Below are positions 19,135-30,400 of a DNA stretch of 64,000 bases, in pieces. Under the pieces are notes generated by a model. That model had not been told where the DNA came from, made no database searches, and was given only the letters and a program-made list of their open reading frames with translations. The translations under genes were made by a program, and so were the position numbers. Position 1 is the first letter of the stretch, and the number at the start of each line of letters is the position of its first letter. The stretch is from Bacillota bacterium (GTDB lineage Bacteria > Bacillota > DTU025 > MWDF01). The DNA lies in the NCBI GenBank assembly GCA_029565935.1, contig JAKQNF010000013.1:1-64000 (forward strand), in the 5' to 3' direction.

Positions 19135-20651
19135 TCCTTAGCCGGTTTTGTGCTTTTTGTGAGCAACGAATCGTATAGCTTCATGTATTCCCCGGCCGCC
19201 TTCTCCCAGCTGCTGTCCACGGACATGGCGTCATGAACGAGCCTGTCCCAGACTCCTCGCTCGTAACGGAACAGGCCCACGGCCCTCCATATCGTCTCCA
19301 GCAGCTCGTGGGCGTTATAATTGACGAAGCTGAAGCCGGTGCCTTCGCCTGTAAACTTGTTGTAAGGTCTTACGGTGTCTTTTAGGCCTCCGGTCTCCCT
19401 TACGAGAGGTAAAGTACCGTACCTCATGGCTATGAGCTGGCTCAATCCGCACGGTTCGAAAGCGGAGGGCATCAACAGGATGTCCGAGCCGGCATAGAGC
19501 TTCCTGGCCAGGTCCTCGTCGAAGTAGATCTTAGCGGCCACGCGGCCGGGATGCTTCGCCGCAAGGGCCCTGAAGAACTCCTCGTACTTAGGATCGCCAG
19601 TACCAAGAACTGCAAGCTGCGTCTCTGGATCCTGCAAGATCTCCTCTGCGATCCTTGCCACAAGATCCAGCCCTTTCTGGGAGATGAGCCTGCTGATGAT
19701 GGACATCAACACCTTGTCGCCGCCCTGGCCCAACCCCAGCATCCGCTGGACCCCCGTCTTGTTGGCGGCCTTGCCTGACATGTGGTCCTTATCGTAGTTC
19801 ATGAAGATGTGCTTGTCCGTCGAGGGGTCATACGATTTGGAATCGATCCCGTTCACTATGCCGGACAGCTTGAAGGAATACTCCTTTAAAAGTCCGTCGA
19901 GCCCTTCGCCGAACCAGGCGGTCAATATCTCCTCGGCGTAGCTCCTGCTGACGGTCGTTATGGCATCGGAGAAGACTATCGCCCCTTTCATCAAGTTCAC
20001 CGCCTTGTTGAACTCCAGCCTGTCAGGCTTGAAATAATCCGACTTGGAGAGCCCGAGCACGTCGTCTATGACCTGGGGCGACATCACTCCCTGGTAGGCC
20101 ATGCTGTGTATCGTGAATACGCTCAGGGCAGACTTCAAGCCGGGCGTTGCTTTGTAGCCCGCGTGCATAAGAAGAGGTATGGGGGCCGTCTGCCAATCAT
20201 TACAATGCAGTATGTCGGGCTTGAAGCCGACTGCGGGGAGCATGTCCAAAGCAGCCTTGCTCAGGAAGCAGAAACGTTCTCCGTCGTCTCCGTATCCGTA
20301 GAGGCTCTCCCTTCGGTAGTAGAACTCGTTGTCGACGAAATGCCATCTTATACCAAGGTGGTCCAGGGTCTTCACGCCACAGTACTGTTTGCGCCAACCG
20401 AGATTGAGCTGGAACTCTGCCTCATCGGTCATGCGCTCCCTCCAGATATGGCCTATGCTCCCGTAAAGGGGCAGCACCACCCTGACTTCCGCGCCTAGCT
20501 CGGCTAGTTTCGGTGTCAGTGAGCCGGCTACGTCGGCCAGACCGCCGGTCTTGCAAAACGGCACCGCCTCTGACGTAATGAACAGCACCTTAGGTTTCCT
20601 GCCGCCCTGTGGGGCTTTCTTCGTCGTAGACACATCATCACCCCATTTCAT
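19131..20651 (-). CDS. glgA: glycogen synthase (ADP-glucose)
   Basis: PKVLFITSEAVPFCKTGGLADVAGSL; PSAFEPCGLSQLIAMRYGTLPLVRETGGLKDTV; ATGA overlap with glgD at 20649-20653. Confidence 0.95.
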   Translation of the reverse strand: MKWGDDVSTTKKAPQGGRKPKVLFITSEAVPFCKTGGLADVAGSLTPKLAELGAEVRVVLPLYGSIGHIWRERMTDEAEFQLNLGWRKQYCGVKTLDHLGIRWHFVDNEFYYRRESLYGYGDDGERFCFLSKAALDMLPAVGFKPDILHCNDWQTAPIPLLMHAGYKATPGLKSALSVFTIHSMAYQGVMSPQVIDDVLGLSKSDYFKPDRLEFNKAVNLMKGAIVFSDAITTVSRSYAEEILTAWFGEGLDGLLKEYSFKLSGIVNGIDSKSYDPSTDKHIFMNYDKDHMSGKAANKTGVQRMLGLGQGGDKVLMSIISRLISQKGLDLVARIAEEILQDPETQLAVLGTGDPKYEEFFRALAAKHPGRVAAKIYFDEDLARKLYAGSDILLMPSAFEPCGLSQLIAMRYGTLPLVRETGGLKDTVRPYNKFTGEGTGFSFVNYNAHELLETIWRAVGLFRYERGVWDRLVHDAMSVDSSWEKAAGEYMKLYDSLLTKSTKPAKE

Positions 20652-21799
20652 CAAAGGCGGCTTTCCTTGCCCACCACTATGGGCCTGCCGCCGGAGCTGT
20701 CTATCTTCAAGGTGATTCCAGAGCTTATGACCACCTCGCTGTCGAGTATCGCGTTCTCGATGTGCACGTTGCCCTCTATCCTGCATCTTCGCAGCAAGAT
20801 GCAGTTCTTGACGAAAGAGTCCTTCCCTACGTAGACGTTCCTAGAAAGCACGCTGCCTTCCACCCTTCCATGTATGAAGCAGCCGGTGGATACAAGGCTG
20901 TCCTTAACTTCGGCGGTAGCGTAGTATTTCGTCGGCGGCCTGTCTATTGACCTGGTGAATACGGGACCGTCTTCGTAGAAAAGGGCATCCCTTACGGATT
21001 CGGACTTCAAGTCCATATTGCAGTCGAAGTAGTTCACTATGGAGTTCAGCTTCGCGACATACCCTTCGAACTTGTAGCCGAATACTCTAAGAGAACGGAT
21101 GTTGTCGCCGATTATGTCCATGAGGTCCTTGCTTCCTCCTGAGGCCATAGCAAGGTTCATGCACTCTATCAGCAGGTCCTTGCTGACAAGCACGGCTTCC
21201 AGGAAAAGGTTGTTTCTGCCCGACCTGGGCCTCGCAACGACGCTGCTTATCCTTCCGTCCGGACCCACGCTCAGGTAACTGAGGTATTGGGTCCTGTCTG
21301 GATCGGCGAGGTATTCATCCTCGTAATCCTCCTGTTTATAAAGGACCGTGAAATCGGCCCCGCGGCCGAGGTGCGATTCTAGCATCCTCCTGTAGTCGAA
21401 TCTGTACAGCAGCCCGCTTCCGGATAGCAGTATGTATTGCTGCCTCGCCTTCTTAAGCATATCGGCGTTCACCGAAAGGTCCTTCAGATCGAAGCCCATC
21501 TCAGAGTTGTAGAGCCCAGGGCTTGCGGTGGGCAGCAATTTGAGCCCGTCCGTCTTCCTGTCCAGGCCCCAGGGCATACCGGCTCCCAGATGCTCCAGCA
21601 GAGTGCTGTATTTGCTGTATATCACTACTCCTACGTGTTTTATGCCCGAGAGGACCATGTTCGACAAGGGGAAGTCGATCAGCCTGTACCTGCCGCCGAA
21701 CTGCACGGCTGGCAGGTTCCTTGTTCGGGCGAGCTCGCCAAGCGAAACGTCGGGCTTCGTGTCCATCATCATCCCCATGATCTCGTTCAAGCCGATCAC
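20651..21799 (-). CDS. glgD: glucose-1-phosphate adenylyltransferase, GlgD-type subunit
   Basis: ADP-glucose pyrophosphorylase-like ([20 protein letters not shown]) without the N-terminal GGxGxRL loop; GTGA overlap with glgC at 21796-21799. Confidence 0.9.
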   Translation of the reverse strand: MIGLNEIMGMMMDTKPDVSLGELARTRNLPAVQFGGRYRLIDFPLSNMVLSGIKHVGVVIYSKYSTLLEHLGAGMPWGLDRKTDGLKLLPTASPGLYNSEMGFDLKDLSVNADMLKKARQQYILLSGSGLLYRFDYRRMLESHLGRGADFTVLYKQEDYEDEYLADPDRTQYLSYLSVGPDGRISSVVARPRSGRNNLFLEAVLVSKDLLIECMNLAMASGGSKDLMDIIGDNIRSLRVFGYKFEGYVAKLNSIVNYFDCNMDLKSESVRDALFYEDGPVFTRSIDRPPTKYYATAEVKDSLVSTGCFIHGRVEGSVLSRNVYVGKDSFVKNCILLRRCRIEGNVHIENAILDSEVVISSGITLKIDSSGGRPIVVGKESRL

Positions 21800-23007
21800 C
21801 TTCCTTCCTCTTCTAAATCGGGCGCCTTGACGATCGTGCCCGGCTCTACGCAAGCGCCTGCGCATAGGGTCTCGCTGTTGGCGACCACCGTGATGGGTCC
21901 GCTCGCCCCTACGGTATCGTCACATGCTCCTATCCTGCATCCGCTACCTATAACTGCGCCCTCGCCAATGATCGAGCGGCCGATTCTCGCGCGCTCTAGA
22001 ACCTTGGTCCTCGGCAGCAGTATGCTGTTCCTTACGACCGCCCCTCGGCAGACCCTCACGCCGGCGAACAGGACGCTGTCCTCTACGGTGCCCTCGATTA
22101 CACAGCCGTCCGTAACGAGGGAGTTCTTGATCAGGGCTCCGGGCGAGATGTAATGGGGCGGCATGACGGCCGACCTTGAAAGCAGCCTCTTCTCCTGCCC
22201 GCAGATGTCGAACACCGGCGATTCTCCCAGCAGGTCCATGTGGGCGGCGAAATATGAATCTATCGTACCGACGTCCTTCCAGTACCCTTCGAACTTGTAG
22301 GCGAATAGCCGCTTGCCGGCCTTAAGCATGGACGGGATGACGTCCTTGCCGAAATCGTGGCTGGAGGATTCGTCTTGTTCGTCAGCCTCGAGGCGCTCTT
22401 TCAGGAAGCCCCAGTTGAAGATGTATATGCCCATCGATGCCAGGTTGCTGACCGGCTCTTTTGGCTTTTCATAGAATTCCGTGATCCTTCCGTCGGCTAA
22501 GGCCTTCATTATCCCGAACCTGGACGCTTCCTCCCAGGGCACTTCCATGACGGCTATCGTGGCGTCGGCAGATTTCTCCTTGTGGAAGGCCAGCATCAGG
22601 GAGTAGTCCATCTCGTATATATGATCGCCCGAGATCACCAGCACGTAGTCCGGCGAATAATGGTCTATGAAGTCGGTGTTCTGGTATATCGCGTTAGCCG
22701 TGCCCTTGTACCAGCTTCCGCCGTGCTCCCTGGTAAAAGGGGGCAGTATGCTGACGCCGCCGCCCTCGACGGCAAGGTCCCAAGCCGTGCCGATGCCGAC
22801 GTGCTCATGCAGCATGAGGGGCTTGTACTGCGTCAGCACCCCTACCGTGTCTATGTTGGACGCAGTGCAGTTGGAGAGACTGAAGTCGATTATCCTGTAC
22901 TTGCCCCCGAAGGGCACGGCGGGTTTGGCCAGGTCCCGGGTGAGCGCCCCGAGCCTGCTGCCCTGGCCTCCTGCCAGTAGCATGGCGATCCATTCTTTCC
23001 GTGCCAT
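21796..23007 (-). CDS. glgC: glucose-1-phosphate adenylyltransferase
   Basis: [40 protein letters not shown]. Confidence 0.95.
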   Translation of the reverse strand: MARKEWIAMLLAGGQGSRLGALTRDLAKPAVPFGGKYRIIDFSLSNCTASNIDTVGVLTQYKPLMLHEHVGIGTAWDLAVEGGGVSILPPFTREHGGSWYKGTANAIYQNTDFIDHYSPDYVLVISGDHIYEMDYSLMLAFHKEKSADATIAVMEVPWEEASRFGIMKALADGRITEFYEKPKEPVSNLASMGIYIFNWGFLKERLEADEQDESSSHDFGKDVIPSMLKAGKRLFAYKFEGYWKDVGTIDSYFAAHMDLLGESPVFDICGQEKRLLSRSAVMPPHYISPGALIKNSLVTDGCVIEGTVEDSVLFAGVRVCRGAVVRNSILLPRTKVLERARIGRSIIGEGAVIGSGCRIGACDDTVGASGPITVVANSETLCAGACVEPGTIVKAPDLEEEGR

Positions 23008-23028
23008 GTGCGATCACCCCAGTCTTCG

Positions 23029-25452
23029 CTATGTAGTCCTTACGCGCCAGATCTCGTCGGCGTACTTCCTGATCGTAAGATCGCTGGAGAATCTTCCCGA
23101 ACGTGCGATGTTCACGAGGGACATCCTCGTCCAACGGTCCTCATCAAGGTAGGCGGCCCCTATGTCCGCCAACGCGGCGCACAGGCCTGGGAGGTCCTTC
23201 AGCGTTAGGAACTCATCGTTCTCATCCAGCAGGTGGGCCCTTATGCGGTCGAACTCGTGCCTTGCCGCCGGCAAGAAGCCGTCCGACAGGTGGTCCACGG
23301 CGGCCCTTATCCTCGCGTCTGAACCATACAGGTCAGAGGACCTGTAACTGTGCGAACTGTACAGCCTTATAACCTCGGAAGGATCCAGGCCGAAGACGAA
23401 CATGTTATCCGGGCCCACCTCCTCGAAGATCTCGATGTTGGCCCCGTCCATCGTCCCAAGCGTGACTGCCCCGTTCATCATGAACTTCATGTTCCCGGTG
23501 CCGGACGCCTCCTTGCTGGCAGTAGAGACCTGCACCGATACGTCCGTCGCTGGGATTATCCTCTCGGCGAGCGATACGCAGTAGTTCTCAAGGAACACGA
23601 CCTTAAGGACGTCGCTTACTCTCGCATCCGAGTTTATCCGGTCCGCGATAGAGCTTATTAGCTTGATGGTGTCCTTGGCCAGGCTGTACGAGGGGGCAGC
23701 CTTGCCGGCAAATATGTAAGTCCTCGGTACTATCCCTTCGGTGCCGTCCTTAAGGAGCGAGTCATAGTAGTCGATTATCCCGAGCGCGCACATAAGCTGC
23801 CTCTTGTATGCATGTATTCGCTTTATGTGGGCTATGAATATGCCATCGGGGTCCGTCGAGATTCCAGTCGCCGATAGGATGTGGTTCGACAGCAGGACCT
23901 TGTTGCCGCGCTTTACGGCGGCCAGCCGCTCCTTGAAGGAGGGATCGTCGGCGAATTCCTCCAACTTGCGCAACATAAGCGGTTCCTTGATCCAAGTGTC
24001 GCCTATGGACGAGCTGATAAGGCCGGCGAGCCCGGGATTGGATTTGAGCAGGAACCGTCTTTGCGTTATCCCGTTCGTCATGTTGGTGAATTTCTCGGGC
24101 CAGAGCTCTGCGAAGTCCTTGAACAGGTACTTCACCAGTATCTCCGAGTGTATCTTCGCGACGCCGTTGACCTTGCCGCTTCCGTAGATGGCCATATTTG
24201 CCATGTGGACGTGGCCTTCTTTGATTATGAACATCCTGGACTGCCTTTCGAGCTGTCCGGGATATGCCTCCTCGAGATGGTGCCTGAGCCTCTTTTGCAT
24301 CTCTTCGACGATCATGTATATCCTGGGGAGAAGGCTCCTGAAAAGATGCTCCGACCACTTTTCCAGAGCTTCTGGCATTATGGTGTGGTTGGTGTAGTTA
24401 ATCGTCCTAGTGGTGATGTCCCACGCCTGCTCCCAGCTCATTGCCTCCTCGTCCATCAAAAGCCTCATGAGCTCGGGTATGCAAAGGGCGGGGTGGGTGT
24501 CGTTTATCTGTATGGCGACTTTTTCGGGCAGGTCGTGGAGCGTGCCGAACCTCTCCTTGTGGTGCCTTAGGATGCTCTGCAGGCCAGCTGATACCAGGAA
24601 GTACTGCTGCTTTAGCCTAAGTTTCTTTCCCTCCGGCCTGGAATCGTCCGGGTAGAGCAGGTCGGAGATAGACTCCGCCTCGTGCTTGCTCTTCATGGCC
24701 GCCGCATATTCGCCCCTGCTAAGTAGCGAGAAATCGAAATCCTTGGTCGGGGCTTCGGATTCCCAGAGCCTCAGCGTGTTCACAACGCCGTTCGCATAAC
24801 CTACGATCGGCACGTCGTACGGCACTGCCCTCACCGTGTCGAAACCCTCGTGTATGAACACCATCCGGCCATATACGAAATCCGTCCTTACCCTTCCTCC
24901 GAGGCGCACGTATACCGACCTTTCGGGCTTCTTTATCTCCCAGACGTTCGTGGAGGCGAGCCAGTTGTCAGGCAGCTCCACTTGGTAGCCGTCAATTATC
25001 CTCTGCTTGAAGAGCCCGTACCTGTACCTTATGGAACAGCCGTGGCCGGCGATGCCAAGCGATGCCATGCTGTCGAGGAAACAGGCGCCCAGCCTGCCCA
25101 GGCCCCCTGTCCCTATGGCGGGCTCGGGTTCTTGCTCGGCGAGGCTTAAAAGCTCGATGTCCAGCTCCTTTAGGGCCTCCTCGGCGATGTCCATGAGGCC
25201 AAGGTGGATCATGTTGGAGATCAGGAAGCGCCCAGGCAGAAACTCCATCGAGAAGTAATATACCTGCTTCTTCTGCCCCTTTTTGATGTCTTGGGCGGTC
25301 GCGCCCCAGTTCTTGAGGGCCGCCTCTCTGACCAGGGAGGCGAGGGCCAGGTATCTATCGTTATCCGTCGAGGCTTCGAGCGTCTTGCCGAAGCTGGACA
25401 TGAGCCTTTCTACGAAGGCCGCCTTGAATTCCTGTACGGTGGAAATGACCAT
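23029..25452 (-). CDS. glgP: glycogen/alpha-glucan phosphorylase
   Basis: YFSMEFLPGR; EPEPAIGTGGLGRLGACFLDSMASL; PLP site KEASGTGNMKFMMNGAVTLGTMDGANIEI. Confidence 0.97.
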   Translation of the reverse strand: MVISTVQEFKAAFVERLMSSFGKTLEASTDNDRYLALASLVREAALKNWGATAQDIKKGQKKQVYYFSMEFLPGRFLISNMIHLGLMDIAEEALKELDIELLSLAEQEPEPAIGTGGLGRLGACFLDSMASLGIAGHGCSIRYRYGLFKQRIIDGYQVELPDNWLASTNVWEIKKPERSVYVRLGGRVRTDFVYGRMVFIHEGFDTVRAVPYDVPIVGYANGVVNTLRLWESEAPTKDFDFSLLSRGEYAAAMKSKHEAESISDLLYPDDSRPEGKKLRLKQQYFLVSAGLQSILRHHKERFGTLHDLPEKVAIQINDTHPALCIPELMRLLMDEEAMSWEQAWDITTRTINYTNHTIMPEALEKWSEHLFRSLLPRIYMIVEEMQKRLRHHLEEAYPGQLERQSRMFIIKEGHVHMANMAIYGSGKVNGVAKIHSEILVKYLFKDFAELWPEKFTNMTNGITQRRFLLKSNPGLAGLISSSIGDTWIKEPLMLRKLEEFADDPSFKERLAAVKRGNKVLLSNHILSATGISTDPDGIFIAHIKRIHAYKRQLMCALGIIDYYDSLLKDGTEGIVPRTYIFAGKAAPSYSLAKDTIKLISSIADRINSDARVSDVLKVVFLENYCVSLAERIIPATDVSVQVSTASKEASGTGNMKFMMNGAVTLGTMDGANIEIFEEVGPDNMFVFGLDPSEVIRLYSSHSYRSSDLYGSDARIRAAVDHLSDGFLPAARHEFDRIRAHLLDENDEFLTLKDLPGLCAALADIGAAYLDEDRWTRMSLVNIARSGRFSSDLTIRKYADEIWRVRTT

Positions 25453-25539
25453 GTTGATGCCCTCTTCACAATGTTAATCCGATGTGTAATTCTATGGACT
25501 GGCATACCTTTCCTTCTGAAGGCGCGCCGATAGTGCGGT

Positions 25540-27447
25540 TCAGCGGCCGGAGCGCGCGAGCTTCAGGACGACAGAACCTAGAGGCGGCACCCTGATCTCT
25601 ATAGAGTGGGCGAGGCCGTGGCTCTTGACGTCCTCCGAAAATGTCTTGAAGTTGACCACCCCGGAGCCTCCGAAACGCACATCGTCCGACGAAATAAGCT
25701 CGACGTACTCTCCCGGCTCATGCACGCCCAGCCTGTAGCCCTCATACGCTCTGGGAGTGAAGTTGTACATGCATACTAGATAGTCTCCCGACCTCGACCT
25801 CCTTGCGAAGCTCGCCGTGCTTTGTTTGTCGTTGTCCGCGTCTATCCAGCTGAAACCCTCGGTATAGGAATCCAGCTCCCATAGCGCGGGTTCTTCCAGG
25901 TACAGCCGGTTTAGCTCCTTTACGTATTCGAGGTGCATCCTGTGGGAATCGAAGCCGAGTACGGACCTGTCCAGCGTTTCGTAGTCCCTCCATTCTATGA
26001 ACTGCGCATACTCGCCGCCCATGAAAAGAAGCTTCTTACCGGGGTGCGTCATCATGAAGGCCATGGCGAGCCTAAGGTTGGCGAACTTCTGCCAGTAATC
26101 CCCGGGCATCTTGCCTATTAGGGAGCCTTTGCCGTGGACGACCTCGTCGTGCGACAGAGGTAGTATGAACTTTTCCGAGTAGTTGTACCACATGGCGAAA
26201 GTGATAAGGTCGTGATGGTGGCGCCTGTGGATGGGATCCTCTTTCATGTACCTGAGGAAATCGTTCATCCATCCCATGTTCCACTTGTGCTTGAAGCCAA
26301 GGCCGCCCTCGGCCGTAGGCCAGCTGACCTTCGGCCAGGCCGTCGACTCCTCCGCGATCATTAGGCTGCCGGAGGCCTCTTTTTCCACGGAATCGTTAAG
26401 CTGCCTTAGAAAGGCCACGGCATCGAGGTTCTCCCTGCCACCGCGGATATTGGGTTCCCATTCTCCGGGCTTTCTTGAGTAGTCTAGATAGAGCATGCTA
26501 GCAACGGCGTCTATCCTCAAGCCGTCGAATCCATACTCCCTGAGCCAGTATACGGCGTTGGAGATGAGGAAGGACCTCACCTCGGGCCTTGAAAGGTCGA
26601 ACTCCATGGTCCCCCAATCGGGGTGCTCCAGCCTGCCGAACAGCTTAGTGCCGTCGAAATCGTCGAGCCCGTGCGAATCCTTGCAGAAGTGGGCGGGGAC
26701 CCAGTCCAGGATCACGCCTATGCCCTTATTGTGCATCGTTTCGATGAAGTACTTAAGGCCCTGCGGATCGCCGTGCCTGCTCGTGGGCGAGTAGAGCCCC
26801 GTTGCCTGGTAGCCCCACGACTGGTCGAGAGGGTGCTCGTTAAGGGGCATCAGCTCCGCATGGGTATAGGACATCTCCTTAAGGTAGGGCGCCATCCTGT
26901 CGGCGAGCTCGCCGTATGACATGAACGAACCGTCAGGGTGCCTCATCCAGGTGCCGAGATGTGCCTCATATACGTTGAGGGGAAGCTCGAAATAGGGGGC
27001 CTTCTTCAGACCTGGGCGAAGCGCCGGGCCGAGGACCTTGGAACGATCGGTGACGATCGATGCGGTGGCTGGCCTAAGCTCGGAAGAGAACGCGAAAGGG
27101 TCGGATTTCAGGTGGGATCCGCCTTCCCATTCTATCAAGTACTTGTAGGCGTCCTTCTCCCGGGCTCCCTCCACCGTGCCGGCCCATATGCCGGAGAAGC
27201 CGCCATTCTTGTCGCGGACGTGATTAAGCGGCGACACCTTAGCATCCCAGCCGTTGAAATCGCCCGCGACATAGACCGCCTTGGTGTTAGGGGCCCAGAC
27301 GGCAAACCTTGCCGAGGGCCCCTGGGGTCCTGACATCGCGGAAGAGCCGAGGAATTCGTACGCCCTGGTATGCGTGCCCTCCCTGAACAAGTATAGATCG
27401 TAGTCCGTGGGTACCCTCATAGGCCGTATTCCACCTTTGTCGGACAT
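25540..27447 (-). CDS. glgB: 1,4-alpha-glucan branching enzyme (GH13)
   Basis: ORF to 27531, likely start 27447; GFDGLRIDAVASMLYLDY, MIAEEST, LPLSHDEVVHGKGSL. Confidence 0.94.
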   Translation of the reverse strand: MSDKGGIRPMRVPTDYDLYLFREGTHTRAYEFLGSSAMSGPQGPSARFAVWAPNTKAVYVAGDFNGWDAKVSPLNHVRDKNGGFSGIWAGTVEGAREKDAYKYLIEWEGGSHLKSDPFAFSSELRPATASIVTDRSKVLGPALRPGLKKAPYFELPLNVYEAHLGTWMRHPDGSFMSYGELADRMAPYLKEMSYTHAELMPLNEHPLDQSWGYQATGLYSPTSRHGDPQGLKYFIETMHNKGIGVILDWVPAHFCKDSHGLDDFDGTKLFGRLEHPDWGTMEFDLSRPEVRSFLISNAVYWLREYGFDGLRIDAVASMLYLDYSRKPGEWEPNIRGGRENLDAVAFLRQLNDSVEKEASGSLMIAEESTAWPKVSWPTAEGGLGFKHKWNMGWMNDFLRYMKEDPIHRRHHHDLITFAMWYNYSEKFILPLSHDEVVHGKGSLIGKMPGDYWQKFANLRLAMAFMMTHPGKKLLFMGGEYAQFIEWRDYETLDRSVLGFDSHRMHLEYVKELNRLYLEEPALWELDSYTEGFSWIDADNDKQSTASFARRSRSGDYLVCMYNFTPRAYEGYRLGVHEPGEYVELISSDDVRFGGSGVVNFKTFSEDVKSHGLAHSIEIRVPPLGSVVLKLARSGR

Positions 27448-27449
27448 GA

Positions 27450-30400
27450 TCAGCGCCTTTTTCCGGATTCTATGAGCGTGAGAAGCCTTTCTGCAAGGCT
27501 GCCGTCCATCGAGCCTTCCTTGGCGCGCCATGCCCAGTTGCCTTCAGCGACCGAGGGCATGTTCATCCTCGCTTCGGCCCCGAGGTACAAAAGGTCCTGA
27601 AGCGGCACGATAGCCCAGCCGTACTGCGAATCGTAGAGAGAGCCGAGCATCCGGTCCACGTATGCCTTCTCGTCATCGTTAGCCGGCCTTTCGTGCTGGG
27701 GAAGGCCGTTGATGCTCCTGTAGTGCTGTACCAGCGTCTCGTTGTCGTGCGTGCCGGTGTAGGCCACCCAGTGGGGATCTCCGCCTTCCTGCCTTTTCGG
27801 GGCCGGGCCCATGAACTGCAGCACCTTCATTCCGGGAAAGCCTGTCGCCTGCCTTAGGTCGACGACGTCCGGCGTGATCACGCCCAGGTCCTCGGCTATG
27901 ATGGGAAGACTGCCGCGCCCTTGGGCCATTGCCCTGAACAGTTCGATGCCGGGGCCCTTAAGCCATCTTCCGTGCTCCGCAGTGAGGCTGCCGCCGGGCA
28001 CGGCGTAGTATCCTGCAAAGCCCCTGAAATGGTCTATCCTCGTATAGTCGAAGTCCTCGAAGGCCTTCTCCATCCGGCGCTTCCACCATCCGTAGCCGTC
28101 CTTTGCTTGCTCCTCCCACCTGTACACAGGATGCCCCCAGAGCTGTCCGGTGGCGCTGAAGCTGTCCGGCGGCACGCCCGATACTAGCTTGGGGTGCCCG
28201 TCACCGTCGAGCCAGAACATGCCCTGGTTCGCCCATACGTCGCTGCTGTCGCCGGATACGTAGATGGCCATGTCGCCTACCATCAGTACACCCTTGGAGT
28301 TCGCGTATGCCTTCAAGGCATTCCACTGTGCGTCGTAAACGTACTGCAAGAAGTCGTGATAGCCCGCCTCGTCACCGTAAGCTCCGATAAGCTCATTTAA
28401 GAAGCCTTCTTCCCGCAACCTCGCCCCGTCGGGCCACTCCTGCCAGGAAGAACCGGCATGCAGCGACTTCAGCACCATGTAGAGCGAATAGTCCCTTAGC
28501 CAATGCGAGCTGGCCTCCTTATAGGCCTTAAGCCCGGCGAAATCGCCCTTCTGCTTGAAATTGGCGTAAGCCATCCTGAAAAGGCGTGATTTGTAGGCCG
28601 AGACGGCCTTGAAGTCGACGACTTCCTCGGGGAACGAAGGTAAGGGCAAAAGGTCAGGGGCGTCTAGCAGGCCAGCCTCAACCAGAAGCTCCGGGCTTAT
28701 CATAAGCGGGTTTCCGGCCATGGCGGAGTAGCACATGTAAGGGGAATCGCCAAGTGAAGGCGGGTTCATGGGAAGCACCTGCCACAGGCTCTGTCCTGAG
28801 CTTGAGAGGAAATCCACGAACCGTCTCGCCGACGGGCCTAAGTCACCTATGCCGAAGGGCGAGGGCAGGGAAGTCACGTGCATCAGGATCCCCGCACGTC
28901 TTCCAATCGCGGGCTTTGCGAATAGCGGGGGCGAATCTAGGGTGGTCGTATAGCACTGGCAGGACAGGGGGGCCAGCCTCAGCTTCAGGAAACCTCCGGA
29001 GGAGACCGTGTAGGCGCTTCCGAAGAAGAGGTCCTGGAAGGAAATGGAACCGCTCCCGAGCGTCCTGACGTCTGCGTCGAAGATGGCCTCCTCGTCGGAG
29101 GGGTTGAGCGCGATGAGCGCGACGTCGCGGCCCGAGCGCCTCATGAAACACAAAGCCATTCCCACAACGGCGACGGCCTCGAAGCTTCCTTCCTTTATGG
29201 ATTCGTGCACCGCCCTGGCCTCGCCGAGCGCCTTGTGCCATGCCCAGAGTGCCTTGTCCTCGCGGCCCCACGGGAACGGGCCCCTGCAATAGGGATCGGA
29301 ATAGCCTTGCATGCCGGCCTCGTCTCCGTAGTAGACCATAGGGGTGCCGGGCAGAGTGAACTGAAGGAGGCTCGCCAGAATCAACCTCTTGCGCGCAAGC
29401 TCGAGCTTATGGGCCGGAAGGGCGTAGGCCTCCTTCGCCTCCTGGGACATGGACGATTCGTCCGGGGCGTCGCCAAGGGCGGTGATTATCCTGAGTACGT
29501 CGTGCGAGCCTAGCATGCTGAGGTTGAAGCGCATCTGCTCAGGAGGGTAGTTCTCCATGAGCTGCATGATCGTGGAGACGAACCTTGATGCGTCGCACCT
29601 TCCTGTAACGTATTGGATGATCGCGTCCCTTACGGGATATCCCGTGACTGAATCTAGTTCGTGACCCAGCAGGTATTCCCGCCTCACCGAGTAGCTGACC
29701 TTGTTGGATGCGTCGTCCCACACCTCGCCTATCAGGACGGCGTCAGGATCCTCCTCCTTGACCACTTTCCTCAGCCGCTTTATGAACTCGTCCGGCAGCT
29801 CGTCGGCTACGTCCAAGCGCCACCCTCCGATGCCGGCGCGCATCCATTTACGGACTATGCTGTTATCTCCTTCGACCATGAATTCGAGATACGAAGGATC
29901 CAGCTCGTTTACGTTAGGTAGCCCCGTGAAGCCCCACCAGCAGTCGTAGTCCTCGGGGAAGTCCTTGAAACGATACCAGCCGGAATAGGGGGAATCCTTC
30001 GATTGGTACGCTCCAACGCCTTCGTAGCTGCCCTCCTTGTTGAAGTAGACGCTGTCGCTGCCGGTATGGCTGAACACCCCGTCCAGGATTACCCTGATGC
30101 CCCACTCAGCAGCCTTCGAGCAGAGCCTTATGAGGGCCGCCTCGTCGCCGAATCCGGGATCGACGCGGCTGTAGTCGGACGTATCGTACTTGTGGTTGCT
30201 AGGGGATTCGAACACCGGGTTCAGGTATATGGCGTTGACCCCCAGCTCCCATAGGTAGGCGAGCTTCTCGGTCACGCCGTCTATATCGCCTCCGAAGAAC
30301 GTCCACCTCTTGACCGACCCGTCCTTGCACGCCCTTACGTACACAGGAGTGTCGTCCCAGCGGGCATGCAGCAAGGAGCCCTTCTTGAGCTTCGGTACAC